A stretch of 47,376 nt of DNA from Lachnospiraceae bacterium (GTDB lineage Bacteria > Bacillota > Clostridia > Lachnospirales > Lachnospiraceae), in assembly GCA_017556805.1 (NCBI GenBank), contig JAFYMC010000016.1:1-47376 (forward strand), given 5' to 3'. The notes under the pieces are model-generated. The model did not search any database. It saw only the letters and a program-made list of their open reading frames with translations, and was not told where the DNA came from. Made by a program: the position numbers and the translations under genes. Shown here piece by piece: positions 15,196-26,134 of this stretch (positions are counted from its first letter, which is position 1; each line of letters begins with the position of its first letter).

Positions 15196-15445
15196 TCACC
15201 CTCCTCCGGAGCTTTCCAAAGACTTCCTCATGCGTATATCTTTCCTCATTCTCTGAAGCATATCTGTCTGCCTCATCAAGTGCAGCCTCAAGACCATCTG
15301 TAAGTCTGGAATATGCTTCCAAACTCAGAACCACCATCGCACCATACCCATTCTTAGTTAAATATACTGGTTCTCCGCCACCAACTGCCTTTTCAATATC
15401 TGGAAACTTATTTCTCAAATCAGAAACCGGTCTTATCTGTATCAT
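15188..15445 (-). CDS. Phd/YefM-type antitoxin
   Basis: 85 residues. The N-terminal IRPVSDLRNKFPDIEKAV and EPVYLTKNGYGAMVVLSLEAY are classic Phd/YefM DNA-binding features; the acidic C-terminus should wrap the toxin. It is first in the two-gene operon and preceded by AAGGAGG and a good promoter. Such antitoxins repress their own promoter with the toxin as co-repressor. Confidence 0.93.
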   Translation of the reverse strand: MIQIRPVSDLRNKFPDIEKAVGGGEPVYLTKNGYGAMVVLSLEAYSRLTDGLEAALDEADRYASENEERYTHEEVFGKLRRRVNG

Positions 15446-15494
15446 AATATGCCTCCTTATCAGAACTTTATCATAATTTTATCTTTATAATTCT

Positions 15495-15523
15495 ATTATA
15501 CCTCGTATAAACCTTTTTATCAA
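15495..15523 (-). promoter_or_regulatory. Promoter of the toxin-antitoxin operon
   Basis: On the minus strand -35 TTGATA (15518-15523) and -10 TATAAT (15495-15500) are separated by 17 bases. AT-rich inverted repeats follow and are candidate operator sites. Confidence 0.85.
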
Positions 15524-15630
15524 GCGTAAACATCAAAGTTTTCCTCTCCCTATTATATCACACTGACTTTGAACATTCCACCTATATCTCCCTTCCCCCG
15601 CAGCATGTATGCGGCTCCCCATTCTTCCCT

Positions 15631-15917
15631 GCTTTGCGTGCGCCGTTTCCAAAGACCAAGAGACTTCCGCTGTGGCATAGTATCTTGGAACTTTACGCAG
15701 GATGTTAGTCGTTCTTATTGTTCCGTTCTTTCCACAACAACGCTCAGACAAGGATGTCTGAGCGAGGTCGCCACGCAACAAGGAGGTTGTGTCAGACCGG
15801 TTGCGTACCTTTTTCAAAATCCTTGACGGAACAATTAGAAAAGACTTCATCCGGAGTACGAGACAAGAGACTATGCCACAACGGAAGTCTCTGCCCTTTT
15901 ATCCCCACACGCAAAGC
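15631..15917 (-). repeat. Nested inverted-repeat element, possible structured RNA or mobile palindromic unit
   Basis: No gene is seen in 15524-15922. The core is a large imperfect palindrome: outer arms GCTTTGCGTG at 15631-15642 with 15906-15917, inner 23-bp arms 15659-15681 with 15869-15891 (22 of 23 match), then ATTGTTCCGT at 15718-15727 with ACGGAACAAT at 15827-15836, a perfect hairpin GCTCAGACA/TGTCTGAGC at 15751-15772, and ACGCAAC/GTTGCGT further in. Both arm mismatches would be G-U pairs in a minus-strand RNA but C-A clashes in a plus-strand RNA. A CCGCA/TGCGG hairpin lies beyond it near 15598-15614. Strand is inferred from that pattern. Family not recognised. Confidence 0.7.
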
Positions 15918-15922
15918 ATAAG

Positions 15923-15953
15923 AAAACCCCACGCCGCATACTGCTGCGTGGGG
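15923..15953 (-). terminator. Intrinsic terminator of the ATP synthase operon
   Basis: On the minus strand CCCCACGC pairs with GCGTGGGG, followed by TTTTCTT, six bases after the atpC stop codon. Confidence 0.9.
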
Positions 15954-15959
15954 TACCTC

Positions 15960-16379
15960 TTACAATCTCTTCTCCGCCAGTCCGATTCGAACCAATGAAC
16001 GGCGCAGAGCCAGCTCTGCTCTCGTCATATTTACGTCCGAATCGCCGCTCTTTAAGCGACGCTCTGCGCGGATTTGCGCTTCCTTTGCGCGGTTTAAATC
16101 AATCTCTTCCGGCCACTCGCACGACTCTGCGAGAATGGTGACATGGTCCTGCATAATTTCTACAAAACCGGAGTGCATGGCTGCCTGACGGTCGCCTTCC
16201 GGGCCTCCTTTGATGTTTAATACGCCAGGGACTAAGATAGCGGTGAGCGGGATATGGTCCTTAAGGACACCCATCTCGCCTTCCGTGGTCCGAAGCTCTA
16301 CCATTTCCACATCAGCATCGTAGAAGATTCTGTCCGGAGAAATTATTTTTAATCGAAACAGTCTGCCTGTATCTGCCAT
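15960..16379 (-). CDS. atpC: ATP synthase epsilon subunit
   Basis: 139 residues, the normal length. The beta-barrel domain (FRLKIISPDRIFYDADVEMVELRTTEGEMGVLKDHIPL) is followed by two helices with EAQIRAERRLKSG. It forms part of the central stalk of F1 and limits wasteful hydrolysis. Last gene of the operon, followed at once by an intrinsic terminator. Confidence 0.96.
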   Translation of the reverse strand: MADTGRLFRLKIISPDRIFYDADVEMVELRTTEGEMGVLKDHIPLTAILVPGVLNIKGGPEGDRQAAMHSGFVEIMQDHVTILAESCEWPEEIDLNRAKEAQIRAERRLKSGDSDVNMTRAELALRRSLVRIGLAEKRL

Positions 16380-16405
16380 AGTTTCTCCTTTCCCTGCAAA
16401 GTCGC

Positions 16406-17821
<1,416 letters not shown>

Positions 17822-18688
17822 CTAACCTATTGCATTCGCGCCTGCGATAATTTCTGTTAATTCCTGCGTAATGGAGCTCTGACGGGCTCTGTTGTACTTC
17901 AGACCCAAATCAGCAATCATCTCCTCCGCATTGCCGGTCGCCGAATCCATTGCCTGCATTCTTGCACCGTTCTCACTGGCAAGTGCCTGCACCAGACCGC
18001 CGTAAATCAAACTGTTGATGTACTTCGGAATAATGAGCTCCAAGGCCTCTTCCGCCTCCGGCTCATAATTCATCAGTGTAAGAGCATCCTCTGCCTTCTC
18101 CTCTTCCGCACCGGTCTCCTCAAAGGCCACCGGAAGCAGGCGGATAAAGGTCGGAATGTGACTTACCGTATTCTTAAACACGGTATAGGCAAGATAAATC
18201 TCACTGATTTTCCCTTCTGCGAAATCGGACAGCACCTGCTTGCCGATTTCGGAAGCATCGGAGAACAGCGGCTCGTTCATTGCTTCGGAATAATCCTTCG
18301 CGATGCTATAGCCTCGTCTCGCCAGTCCGTCACGTCCCTTACGTCCTACGGCATAAATCACCACGTCATCCTTACTCATACCGCTCTCCGTTACAAGCTT
18401 CATAACATTGGAATTGTATCCGCCGGCAAGGCCACGGTTGGAGGTAATCACGATGATACCCTTCTTGCCCTCGCCTACGCCGTTTAAATACGGATGGTCA
18501 ATGTTACCGGACTTTTTCAACATAGATTTTACGGTAGCGTACATCGCATTGAAGTACGGCTGCGACTCTTCCGCACGCGCTTTTGCTTTTTGCAGCTTTA
18601 CGGTAGCAACAAGCTTCATTGCCTTCGTAATCTGCCCTGTGCTTTGAATACTTTCCTTGCGTCTTTTAATGTCACGCATGGATGCCAT
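17822..18688 (-). CDS. atpG: ATP synthase gamma subunit
   Basis: 288 residues. The rotor shaft of F1, with the N-terminal helix ASMRDIKRRKESIQSTGQITKAMKLV and the C-terminal helix KYNRARQSSITQELTEIIAGANAI that together form the coiled coil, and the central ITSNRGLAGGYNSN block. Ordered between atpA and atpD as in most bacteria. Confidence 0.97.
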   Translation of the reverse strand: MASMRDIKRRKESIQSTGQITKAMKLVATVKLQKAKARAEESQPYFNAMYATVKSMLKKSGNIDHPYLNGVGEGKKGIIVITSNRGLAGGYNSNVMKLVTESGMSKDDVVIYAVGRKGRDGLARRGYSIAKDYSEAMNEPLFSDASEIGKQVLSDFAEGKISEIYLAYTVFKNTVSHIPTFIRLLPVAFEETGAEEEKAEDALTLMNYEPEAEEALELIIPKYINSLIYGGLVQALASENGARMQAMDSATGNAEEMIADLGLKYNRARQSSITQELTEIIAGANAIG

Positions 18689-18723
18689 AACGTATCACCT
18701 ACACTTTCTTTGCGCTGTGCGAA

Positions 18724-20247
<1,524 letters not shown>

Positions 20248-20271
20248 CTACAAAATCTTTATTTTCGTATA

Positions 20272-20823
20272 CTATACGGAAAGCTGCAGCTTTGACAGGC
20301 TGGCTGCCATACGCTCAATCTTTGACTTAATGCTGGCATCAACGACTCTGTCACCGATTCGGATGACCATGCCGCCGATTAAGGAAGCATCCGTGGAATA
20401 CTGCATCTCAAAGCTCTCGTACCTGGTCTGGGACAACAGCTTGTCCTCAATACGCTTCTTCTGCTCTGCGGTAAGCTCTGTTGCAGAAACCACACTGGCT
20501 ACACCGATTTTACGGTACTCTCTTACTTTATCCAAAAAGAGTGCAAACACCGCCGGAATCTCCCCGCATCTGCCTTTATCCACAATGACGGTAAGAAGCC
20601 CCGTCACCGCATCGTCCACACGACCCTTGAAGACCGCTTCCACTACGGAAAGCTTCTCTTCTTTGGTAATCTTCGGGTGGGTCAGAAGCTCTAAAAACTC
20701 CGGATTTTCCGCAAATGCAAGCTCTGCTGTCTTAATCTGATCTGCCAGGGCATCGATACTGCCGCTCTCAACAGCCAGGTCAAACAACGCTTCTCCGTAT
20801 ACCTCAGCCGCTAATTTTGCCAT
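20272..20823 (-). CDS. atpH: ATP synthase delta subunit
   Basis: 183 residues. Links F1 to the b-subunit stator. N-terminal helical bundle (YGEALFDLAVESG) and C-terminal SLIGGMVIRIGDRVVDASIKSKI are characteristic. Its ATG lies 13 bases inside the end of atpF, indicating coupled translation. Confidence 0.95.
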   Translation of the reverse strand: MAKLAAEVYGEALFDLAVESGSIDALADQIKTAELAFAENPEFLELLTHPKITKEEKLSVVEAVFKGRVDDAVTGLLTVIVDKGRCGEIPAVFALFLDKVREYRKIGVASVVSATELTAEQKKRIEDKLLSQTRYESFEMQYSTDASLIGGMVIRIGDRVVDASIKSKIERMAASLSKLQLSV

Positions 20824-21392
20824 GTATCATCACCCATTTCATTCAATGCTTCGTCAATTAACTGCGCCTGCTTTTCACTGTCAAGAGAGGATGCTACAAA
20901 CTTGCCTGCCATCACGGTAGCCACCGCCACCATTTCCTGCTTTACCTCATCCTTCATCTTGCTCTTTTCTAACTCAATCTCACGGCTGGCACGCTCCATA
21001 ATACGGGATGCCTCCGCCTTTGCTTCGTTTATGATTTCGTCCTCACGCTTTAATGCCTTCTTACGGCCATCGCTTAAGATTGCCTCAACTTCCTTATCCG
21101 CTGCCTTTAACTTGGCATCATACTCTGCCTTAAAGCCTTCCGCGTCCGCCTTTTCCTTTGCCGCATCCGCCATCTCGTTTGCAATCTTTTCACGGCGCTT
21201 ATTTAAAAGCTCACGTGCCGGATTGAACAAAAGATAGGACAGCAGGAAAAACATAAAGCCGACTGCCAGAAGTAAAATCAAAGAATCTAATAAAAGTTGC
21301 GGGCTGAGTCCGAAAATGTAACCTTCCATCTTAGGTTCCGCCTCTGCTTCCAGAAAAACAAGGTTGGAACATATGGTTAAAAGTCCGTTCAC
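20811..21392 (-). CDS. atpF: ATP synthase b subunit
   Basis: 193 residues. One membrane helix (about 31-55, LLLDSLILLLAVGFMFFLLSYLLF) followed by a long charged coiled coil rich in Ala, Lys and Glu, forming the peripheral stalk. Start GTG at 21392 with GGAGG seven bases upstream. The 25-residue extension before the helix is somewhat long for this subunit; a later ATG at residue 22 lacks an equal ribosome site. Confidence 0.93.
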   Translation of the reverse strand: MNGLLTICSNLVFLEAEAEPKMEGYIFGLSPQLLLDSLILLLAVGFMFFLLSYLLFNPARELLNKRREKIANEMADAAKEKADAEGFKAEYDAKLKAADKEVEAILSDGRKKALKREDEIINEAKAEASRIMERASREIELEKSKMKDEVKQEMVAVATVMAGKFVASSLDSEKQAQLIDEALNEMGDDTWQN

Positions 21393-21427
21393 GTTCCGGC
21401 CTCCTTTATGATTTATTCGTTAGCTTC

Positions 21428-21712
<285 letters not shown>

Positions 21713-21738
21713 TCAAAAAATTTACACTGTGATGTTAC

Positions 21739-22491
21739 TTATCCCTGTGCTTCGTCCTCAGGGAAATTCTGTGCAATAAATACCATGGTTAACATACAGA
21801 ATACGTACGCCTGTATCGCACCGGAAAATACGTCGAAGTACACATGCAGTACACCGAACACCGGCCACAAGAACGCCTGAATCAGCTTCGGTATCAAACC
21901 GTATAACAAGCCCATCATAACCGTACCGGATAAAATATTACCGAACAGACGAAGGGACATTGACAGTGGTGTCGCCACTTCACCGATAATATTAATCGGG
22001 GTAAGCAGTACCGGTTGGAACAGTTTGGTAACATGTCCCGCCTTCTCGTATTTGAAACCGTTGTAATGAATGAGTACAAAGGTAATCAAAGCCAACGGCA
22101 ATGTCACGCCGTAATCCGCCGTCGGCGGTCTCAATCCGAACAATCCGCTGATGTTGCACACAAGTATCACCGCAAACAACGTACCGATATAGTTCGAAAA
22201 CCTGGCTCCACGTTTTCCCATGTTGGATTTTGTTAAGCCGTCAATCAGTTCTACCAGCAATTCGATTACATTTAAGAACGGACCGGGTACATCCTCGGGA
22301 TTGGCCTTTTTAATGGCACGGTTTGCAAACAACGCAAATACCGTAAGAGCTATCATGACAAGTAACAGACTGACATGAGTCGTCGTTATCCATAGTGTTT
22401 GTCCGCCCACTTCGAAATGAAAATAACCGGTAATACCGATATCTACTTCCTGGGCAAGAAATACACGTTGGGATAGCATTCCAGTTCCCAC
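21739..22491 (-). CDS. atpB: ATP synthase a subunit
   Basis: 250 residues, five to six membrane helices. The essential arginine is R181 in LSMSLRLFGN, followed by YFDVFSGAIQAYVFCMLTMVFI, the half-channel helix. The start is GTG at 22491 with AAAGGAG nine bases upstream. Stands between atpI and atpE as usual. Confidence 0.96.
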   Translation of the reverse strand: MGTGMLSQRVFLAQEVDIGITGYFHFEVGGQTLWITTTHVSLLLVMIALTVFALFANRAIKKANPEDVPGPFLNVIELLVELIDGLTKSNMGKRGARFSNYIGTLFAVILVCNISGLFGLRPPTADYGVTLPLALITFVLIHYNGFKYEKAGHVTKLFQPVLLTPINIIGEVATPLSMSLRLFGNILSGTVMMGLLYGLIPKLIQAFLWPVFGVLHVYFDVFSGAIQAYVFCMLTMVFIAQNFPEDEAQG

Positions 22492-22535
22492 GTTATCACA
22501 CTCCTTTCCTTAATTCTACGCTTGTTCAGCGCGAT

Positions 22536-23042
22536 TTATTTCGCCCTTGTAAAAGGGTTGTATTTATGAATGACGGGCCAAAACAGCGCGGAAAGCTTAA
22601 GGGTAAGTGTCCCCAAAACCGTTCCGAACAAGCCGTGTATTCCCAGAAGGAACATCGCAGCTCCGATGACCGCTATCATAATTACCATACGTATCAGGGA
22701 CGAGCGTTTCATATAGCCCGACGCCTGCTTCTCCGGATACTCCGTGGCAACCAGCACCGAGTGATACATATAAGCAGCCAGACAAACCGCCGTTACCGCA
22801 CCGGCCAAAGTTCCCAGTGTAAAAAACAAACTTCCTCTTAAAATCAAATTTCCGATAACAAGCAGCAACACCGTACCCAAAGCAATCCCCATATACAAAT
22901 CAAGCAGCGTCTGCTTAACCTGTGCCTCTTGCTCCGCTCTCGTCAGAACCGGCGCCTCTTCCACAAACTCGTTGTTTTCACCGTATTCCTCGTCGAAATC
23001 GTATTGCCACCCTGTGATATGTTCTTTCTTTTCTTCCTCCAT
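22536..23042 (-). CDS. atpI: ATP synthase subunit I-like membrane protein
   Basis: 168 residues: an acidic cytoplasmic N-terminus of about 45 residues and four hydrophobic segments (LYMGIALGTVLLLVIGNLIL, LFFTLGTLAGAVTAVCLAAYM, LIRMVIMIAVIGAAMFLLGI, LFGTVLGTLTLKLSALFWPVI). Position before atpB and topology fit the poorly conserved AtpI assembly factor. ATG at 23042 is chosen; TTG one codon earlier is also possible with AGAGGTG upstream. Confidence 0.8.
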   Translation of the reverse strand: MEEEKKEHITGWQYDFDEEYGENNEFVEEAPVLTRAEQEAQVKQTLLDLYMGIALGTVLLLVIGNLILRGSLFFTLGTLAGAVTAVCLAAYMYHSVLVATEYPEKQASGYMKRSSLIRMVIMIAVIGAAMFLLGIHGLFGTVLGTLTLKLSALFWPVIHKYNPFTRAK

Positions 23043-23084
23043 CAAAAAGAAACACCTCTCTGTTTCGTTTTCCTCCGCCCCGTA

Positions 23085-23387
23085 TTACTTCTCATGCTCT
23101 GCGGAACCGTTCCGCCGGGCCGCTCCCTCGGCTTTCAAACGCTCGATATAAGCAAGCTCCGCATCCTCTCTGGCCTTGTCCTTTGCATAAAAAGGCTTCA
23201 GCAAGTAGTATACGTTACGAAAGGCCGCCGCTATACCGAGGAACAAAAAAATCGGTAACCAAAACCCTGTTCCGGCTTTTTTATCGATAAATCCTCCCGC
23301 AAGCACACACAAAAATATGGGAACCATCATACTGATGCCGAGCTGCGTCACCAGCATCAGTGCTTTGATGACCTTGCTATTTTTCAT
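23085..23387 (-). CDS. atpZ: AtpZ/AtpI-family protein
   Basis: 100 residues. Two membrane helices (LVTQLGISMMVPIFLCVLAGGF and FWLPIFLFLGIAAAFRNVYYLL) with the KAGTGFW loop characteristic of AtpZ, followed by a charged tail. AtpZ/AtpI complexes are linked to magnesium or calcium handling and c-ring assembly in the literature. ATG at 23387 with AAGGAG is chosen; a longer reading crosses the promoter. First gene of the operon. Confidence 0.85.
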   Translation of the reverse strand: MKNSKVIKALMLVTQLGISMMVPIFLCVLAGGFIDKKAGTGFWLPIFLFLGIAAAFRNVYYLLKPFYAKDKAREDAELAYIERLKAEGAARRNGSAEHEK

Positions 23388-23463
23388 CTTCCACTCCTTG
23401 TCCGGTGTACGAACAAAACAAGTCAAAAAACACCACATATAGTTTACCACAAAATTCAAATTA

Positions 23464-23492
23464 TGTATAGCTTTTTCTTTACTTTTTGTCAC
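23464..23492 (-). promoter_or_regulatory. Likely promoter of the ATP synthase operon
   Basis: On the minus strand GTGACA (23487-23492), 17 bases, TATACA (23464-23469), about 75 bases before atpZ. A weaker alternative -10 TAAACT lies downstream near 23446. The 280-bp gap 23388-23667 holds this promoter and the divergent one for the DUF402 gene, and nothing else that I see. Confidence 0.45.
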
Positions 23493-23667
23493 GATTTTTA
23501 CTTATTTTTCTTAGGTTTTATTGATAATTTTTTCACACTTAAACCTCGGAATTTCTCTTCCTTTTTTACACAAAATATGGTATACTGTCAGTAACAAAAT
23601 CCGTTTTTAAAACAGCACCGGATGATCTGCTTAAAACGCCTTGTTTTCTTACAAAGGAGGGCTTTTT

Positions 23668-24165
23668 ATGAATACAAACATTCAACTATTTCGAAAACGC
23701 CATATTCCGGAAGAATGTGTCCTGTTAAAAAACGATACGATTCTCTATTTGGACGAAACAAGTCTGGTCACTTCCTGGAATGTACTGAAACCACGGTCGG
23801 ACTTTGCCTCCGGCATCTCCTTCTTCGATTTTGAAAAGCACTGGAAAATCACCCGGGTAGCCAAATCCGACGGCAGTCTCTACCATTGGTACTGCGATAT
23901 TATGAACATGCACATCTCGGAGGACAAAGCAACTAGCACCTCCGCCTATCTGATGGAGGATTTGCTGATTGACATTGTTGTGGAGCCGGACGGTTCGGTC
24001 CATGTTCTTGACTTGGACGAAGCTGCGGAAGCCTTTGAAAAAGGTCTCATTACCGGAGCGGATTTAACTTTAGCCCTGAACGCCGCAGATGCACTTTTGC
24101 GAATTATCCGGAACGGGGAATTTGCGGAATATCAAAACCGCATCGAACAATATAATAAGGCTTAA
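23668..24165 (+). CDS. DUF402 domain protein
   Basis: 165 residues, one of only two plus-strand genes. The central part DGSLYHWYCDIMNMHI, then YLMEDLLIDIVVEPDGSVHVLDLDE, gives the DUF402 pattern of acidic residues seen in FomD-like and Ntdp nucleotide phosphatases. Those family members bind a divalent metal through such Asp and Glu residues. The biological substrate here is unknown. ATG follows AAAGGAGGG. A TATACT -10 at about 23580 lies upstream. The stop codon is inside the terminator hairpin. Confidence 0.88.
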   Translation: MNTNIQLFRKRHIPEECVLLKNDTILYLDETSLVTSWNVLKPRSDFASGISFFDFEKHWKITRVAKSDGSLYHWYCDIMNMHISEDKATSTSAYLMEDLLIDIVVEPDGSVHVLDLDEAAEAFEKGLITGADLTLALNAADALLRIIRNGEFAEYQNRIEQYNKA

Positions 24166-24190
24166 AGCGAACACCCTCGCTTTAAGCCTT
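24157..24190. terminator. Bidirectional intrinsic terminator
   Basis: AAGGCTTAAAGCG pairs perfectly with CGCTTTAAGCCTT; T-rich on the plus side (TTGCTTTCTTT) and A-rich before it. It separates the convergent DUF402 and rubrerythrin genes. Confidence 0.88.
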
Positions 24191-24220
24191 TTGCTTTCTT
24201 TCGATTTCTGCGTAACAAGC

Positions 24221-24763
24221 TTAGTAATTCTCTTTTCTAACCTCGAAGTACGCCTGCGGATGCTTACATACCGGGCAAACCGCCGGAGCCTCAAGGCCCA
24301 CTACCACATGACCGCAGTTACGGCACTCCCACATAGTCACACCGCTCTTTTTAAATACTTCCATTGCCTCTACGTTATGTAACAACGCACGATATCTTTC
24401 CTCGTGCATCTTCTCGATGGCAGCCACGCCTCTAAACTGTGCCGCAAGATCCGTAAAACCTTCCTCTTCCGCATCCTTTGCCATGCGCTCGTACATATCG
24501 GTCCACTCGGCATTCTCACCTTCTGCCGCATGTAACAGATTCTCTGCGGTATCGCCAAGCTCGCCCAATGCCTTAAACCAAAGTTTTGCGTGCTCCTTCT
24601 CGTTCTCCGCCGTCTGTAAAAACAGCGCCGCAATCTGCTCATAGCCTGCCTTCTTTGCTACGGAAGCAAAATAGGTATACTTATTTCTTGCCTGGGACTC
24701 CCCGGCAAATGCCTCCCAAAGGTTCTTCTCTGTCTTCGTTCCTGCATACTTGTTGTTTCCCAT
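24221..24763 (-). CDS. rbr: Rubrerythrin
   Basis: 180 residues. An N-terminal ferritin-like di-iron domain with [28 protein letters not shown] and [14 protein letters not shown] metal-ligand helices, and a C-terminal rubredoxin domain with WECRNCGHV and CPVCKH. It reduces hydrogen peroxide in anaerobes using NADH-linked donors. ATG at 24763 lies nine bases after AAGGAG; the GTG two codons earlier is too close. Single-gene transcript with its own promoter. Confidence 0.97.
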   Translation of the reverse strand: MGNNKYAGTKTEKNLWEAFAGESQARNKYTYFASVAKKAGYEQIAALFLQTAENEKEHAKLWFKALGELGDTAENLLHAAEGENAEWTDMYERMAKDAEEEGFTDLAAQFRGVAAIEKMHEERYRALLHNVEAMEVFKKSGVTMWECRNCGHVVVGLEAPAVCPVCKHPQAYFEVRKENY

Positions 24764-24836
24764 AGTCACAATCTCCTTTTTAGTAATTTAAAATGTTCGT
24801 TAGCTTTTAATTTGGCAAACCCTTGCCTATGTGAAC

Positions 24837-24845
24837 ATTATATCA
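24837..24845 (-). promoter_or_regulatory. Extended -10 promoter of the rubrerythrin gene
   Basis: TGATATAAT on the minus strand, about 75 bases before the ATG. The -35 region is poor, which fits an extended -10 promoter. A GGCAAGGGTTTGCC hairpin lies in the leader. Confidence 0.6.
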
Positions 24846-24881
24846 CAGTTTTCTAAAAAAATCACTAACAATTCATGTAGA

Positions 24882-25307
24882 TTATGAAATACCTTTATGC
24901 ATCATCTCAAGTCCCAGCAACTCTTTCAACGCATCCTGCAATACCTGTGAAAAATTAACATTACGTTCTAACGCAGCTGCATTCAACCATGCCGGCAATG
25001 TAACAGTACGATTTACCGAACGATTCACATGTGCCAGTCGGATAGATGGCATGTAAACATCAATCAACACCGAACGTTCCTTATCTTCCACCTGTACATC
25101 AGCCAATGGCGTCGGCATCGGAATCTCCTCTTCATCCTCCTCCAAACCAAACAGCACACATCCCAATAATTCTCTGGCCGACAGCAAGGCATCATCATCA
25201 TTCACACCGCTGGTCGCCACATCCAAATCAGGAAAAAACACAGAAATCTCCTGTCCCTCTTCATAAGAAAATACTGCCGGGAAACAATAACGCTCTGTCT
25301 TTTTCAT
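24882..25307 (-). CDS. hicB: HicB-family antitoxin
   Basis: 141 residues. The N-terminal part has the degenerate RNase-H-like HicB fold (YCFPAVFSYEEGQEISVFFPDLDVATSG, then ALLSARELLGCVL). The C-terminal part ALERNVNFSQVLQDALKELLG is a ribbon-helix-helix DNA-binding end. The gene is intact with AAGGAGG. Its partner hicA, immediately upstream, is frameshifted, so this antitoxin seems to have outlived its toxin. Confidence 0.92.
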   Translation of the reverse strand: MKKTERYCFPAVFSYEEGQEISVFFPDLDVATSGVNDDDALLSARELLGCVLFGLEEDEEEIPMPTPLADVQVEDKERSVLIDVYMPSIRLAHVNRSVNRTVTLPAWLNAAALERNVNFSQVLQDALKELLGLEMMHKGIS

Positions 25308-25329
25308 AGTAATCCTCCTTCATCACCGA

Positions 25330-25526
25330 CTATCTAAATGCAAGTCCGGATTGTCGCTCTATACTATCAAGCGTTTTGCGCGGAATATCCTTATCCGGAT
25401 GTTTTATGTTTTACGCCCCTTCTTTATCGGATGTTTGAACTGATGATGGCTTCCCTCCACATTTACCTCATACCAACCGTCCTCTTTCTGCATCTTAATT
25501 ACTTCTCTCGACGAGTAACTCTTCAT
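25330..25526 (-). pseudogene. hicA: hicA mRNA-interferase toxin, frameshifted
   Basis: Reading from ATG at 25526 gives MKSYSSREVIKMQKEDGWYE, then GSHHQFKHPIKKGRKT with the catalytic histidine, and stops at a TAA at 25406-25404. Shifting frame restores KHPDKDIPRKTLDSIERQ and SGLAFR to a stop at 25330, exactly as HicA proteins usually end. One base, most simply a G making ACA-GTA-AAA, is missing at about 25406. With it the protein would be 65 residues, normal for HicA. A tandem TAAAACA sits at the site. Either a true inactivating mutation or a sequence error. Confidence 0.85.
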
Positions 25527-25546
25527 TCGCACCTCTATCTATACCC

Positions 25547-25575
25547 ATTATAACAAATACAATAATATGTGTCAG
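25547..25575 (-). promoter_or_regulatory. Promoter of the hicAB operon
   Basis: On the minus strand -35 CTGACA (25570-25575) and -10 TATAAT (25547-25552) with a 17-base spacer, 20 bases before the hicA ATG. Confidence 0.8.
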
Positions 25576-25676
25576 TGCGTTTACAAAAAAGCGGCACCTC
25601 GCCTTTGTCACCTTTGTCTCCGGCCAAACTTCGCGGATATTACAAAAAAACAAAAGTCAAGGGCCGCACCAAGAGA

Positions 25677-26105
25677 TTACTCCTCCATCATGCCGATACG
25701 TCTTGCGTGACGCTCTTCATTAGAGAACGGGGTGTCCAAAAACTTATCTACAATCATCAGTGCCAGTCCCGGGCCTACGATTCTGCCGCCCATGGCAAGG
25801 ATGTTTGCATCGTTATGAAGTCTGGTCGCTTCCGCACTGAATACATCATGGCAAAGTGCCGCGCGGATGCCCTTAATTTTATTGGCAGTAATGGAAATAC
25901 CGATACCGGTTCCGCAAATCAATATACCCTTTTCGCACTCACCGTTCGCAACCGCGTGAGCCACAAGCTTACCGTAAATCGGATAATCTACGGATGCAGA
26001 GGAGTACGTACCGAAATCCTTGTATTCCAGCCCTCTTGCCTCTAAGTGCTTCTTTACCTCCTGCATTAATTCATAACCGCCCTGGTCGCAACCTAACGCT
26101 ATCAT
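25677..26105 (-). CDS. rpiB: Ribose-5-phosphate isomerase B
   Basis: 142 residues. Interconverts ribose-5-phosphate and ribulose-5-phosphate in the pentose phosphate pathway. The N-terminus MIALGCDQGGYELM, catalytic cysteine C64 in GILICGTGIGISI and the RAALCHD and HNDANILAMGGR segments identify RpiB/LacAB. ATG at 26105 follows AAGGAGG; the eight extra codons before it are not needed. It lies 29 bases after the Sua5 gene and probably shares its transcript. Confidence 0.96.
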   Translation of the reverse strand: MIALGCDQGGYELMQEVKKHLEARGLEYKDFGTYSSASVDYPIYGKLVAHAVANGECEKGILICGTGIGISITANKIKGIRAALCHDVFSAEATRLHNDANILAMGGRIVGPGLALMIVDKFLDTPFSNEERHARRIGMMEE

Positions 26106-26134
26106 GTTTGTTTCCTCCTTGGAATTCAAAAATT

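Noticed and set aside
15533-15850. A 105-codon minus-strand open frame through the palindromic element
   Set aside because: No ribosome site, low-complexity composition and it crosses the arms of the inverted repeat; treated as non-coding.
25330-25526. Programmed frameshift in hicA rather than mutation
   Set aside because: No classical slippery heptamer or downstream stimulatory structure was evident and HicA genes are not known to need frameshifting; a simple one-base loss explains it.
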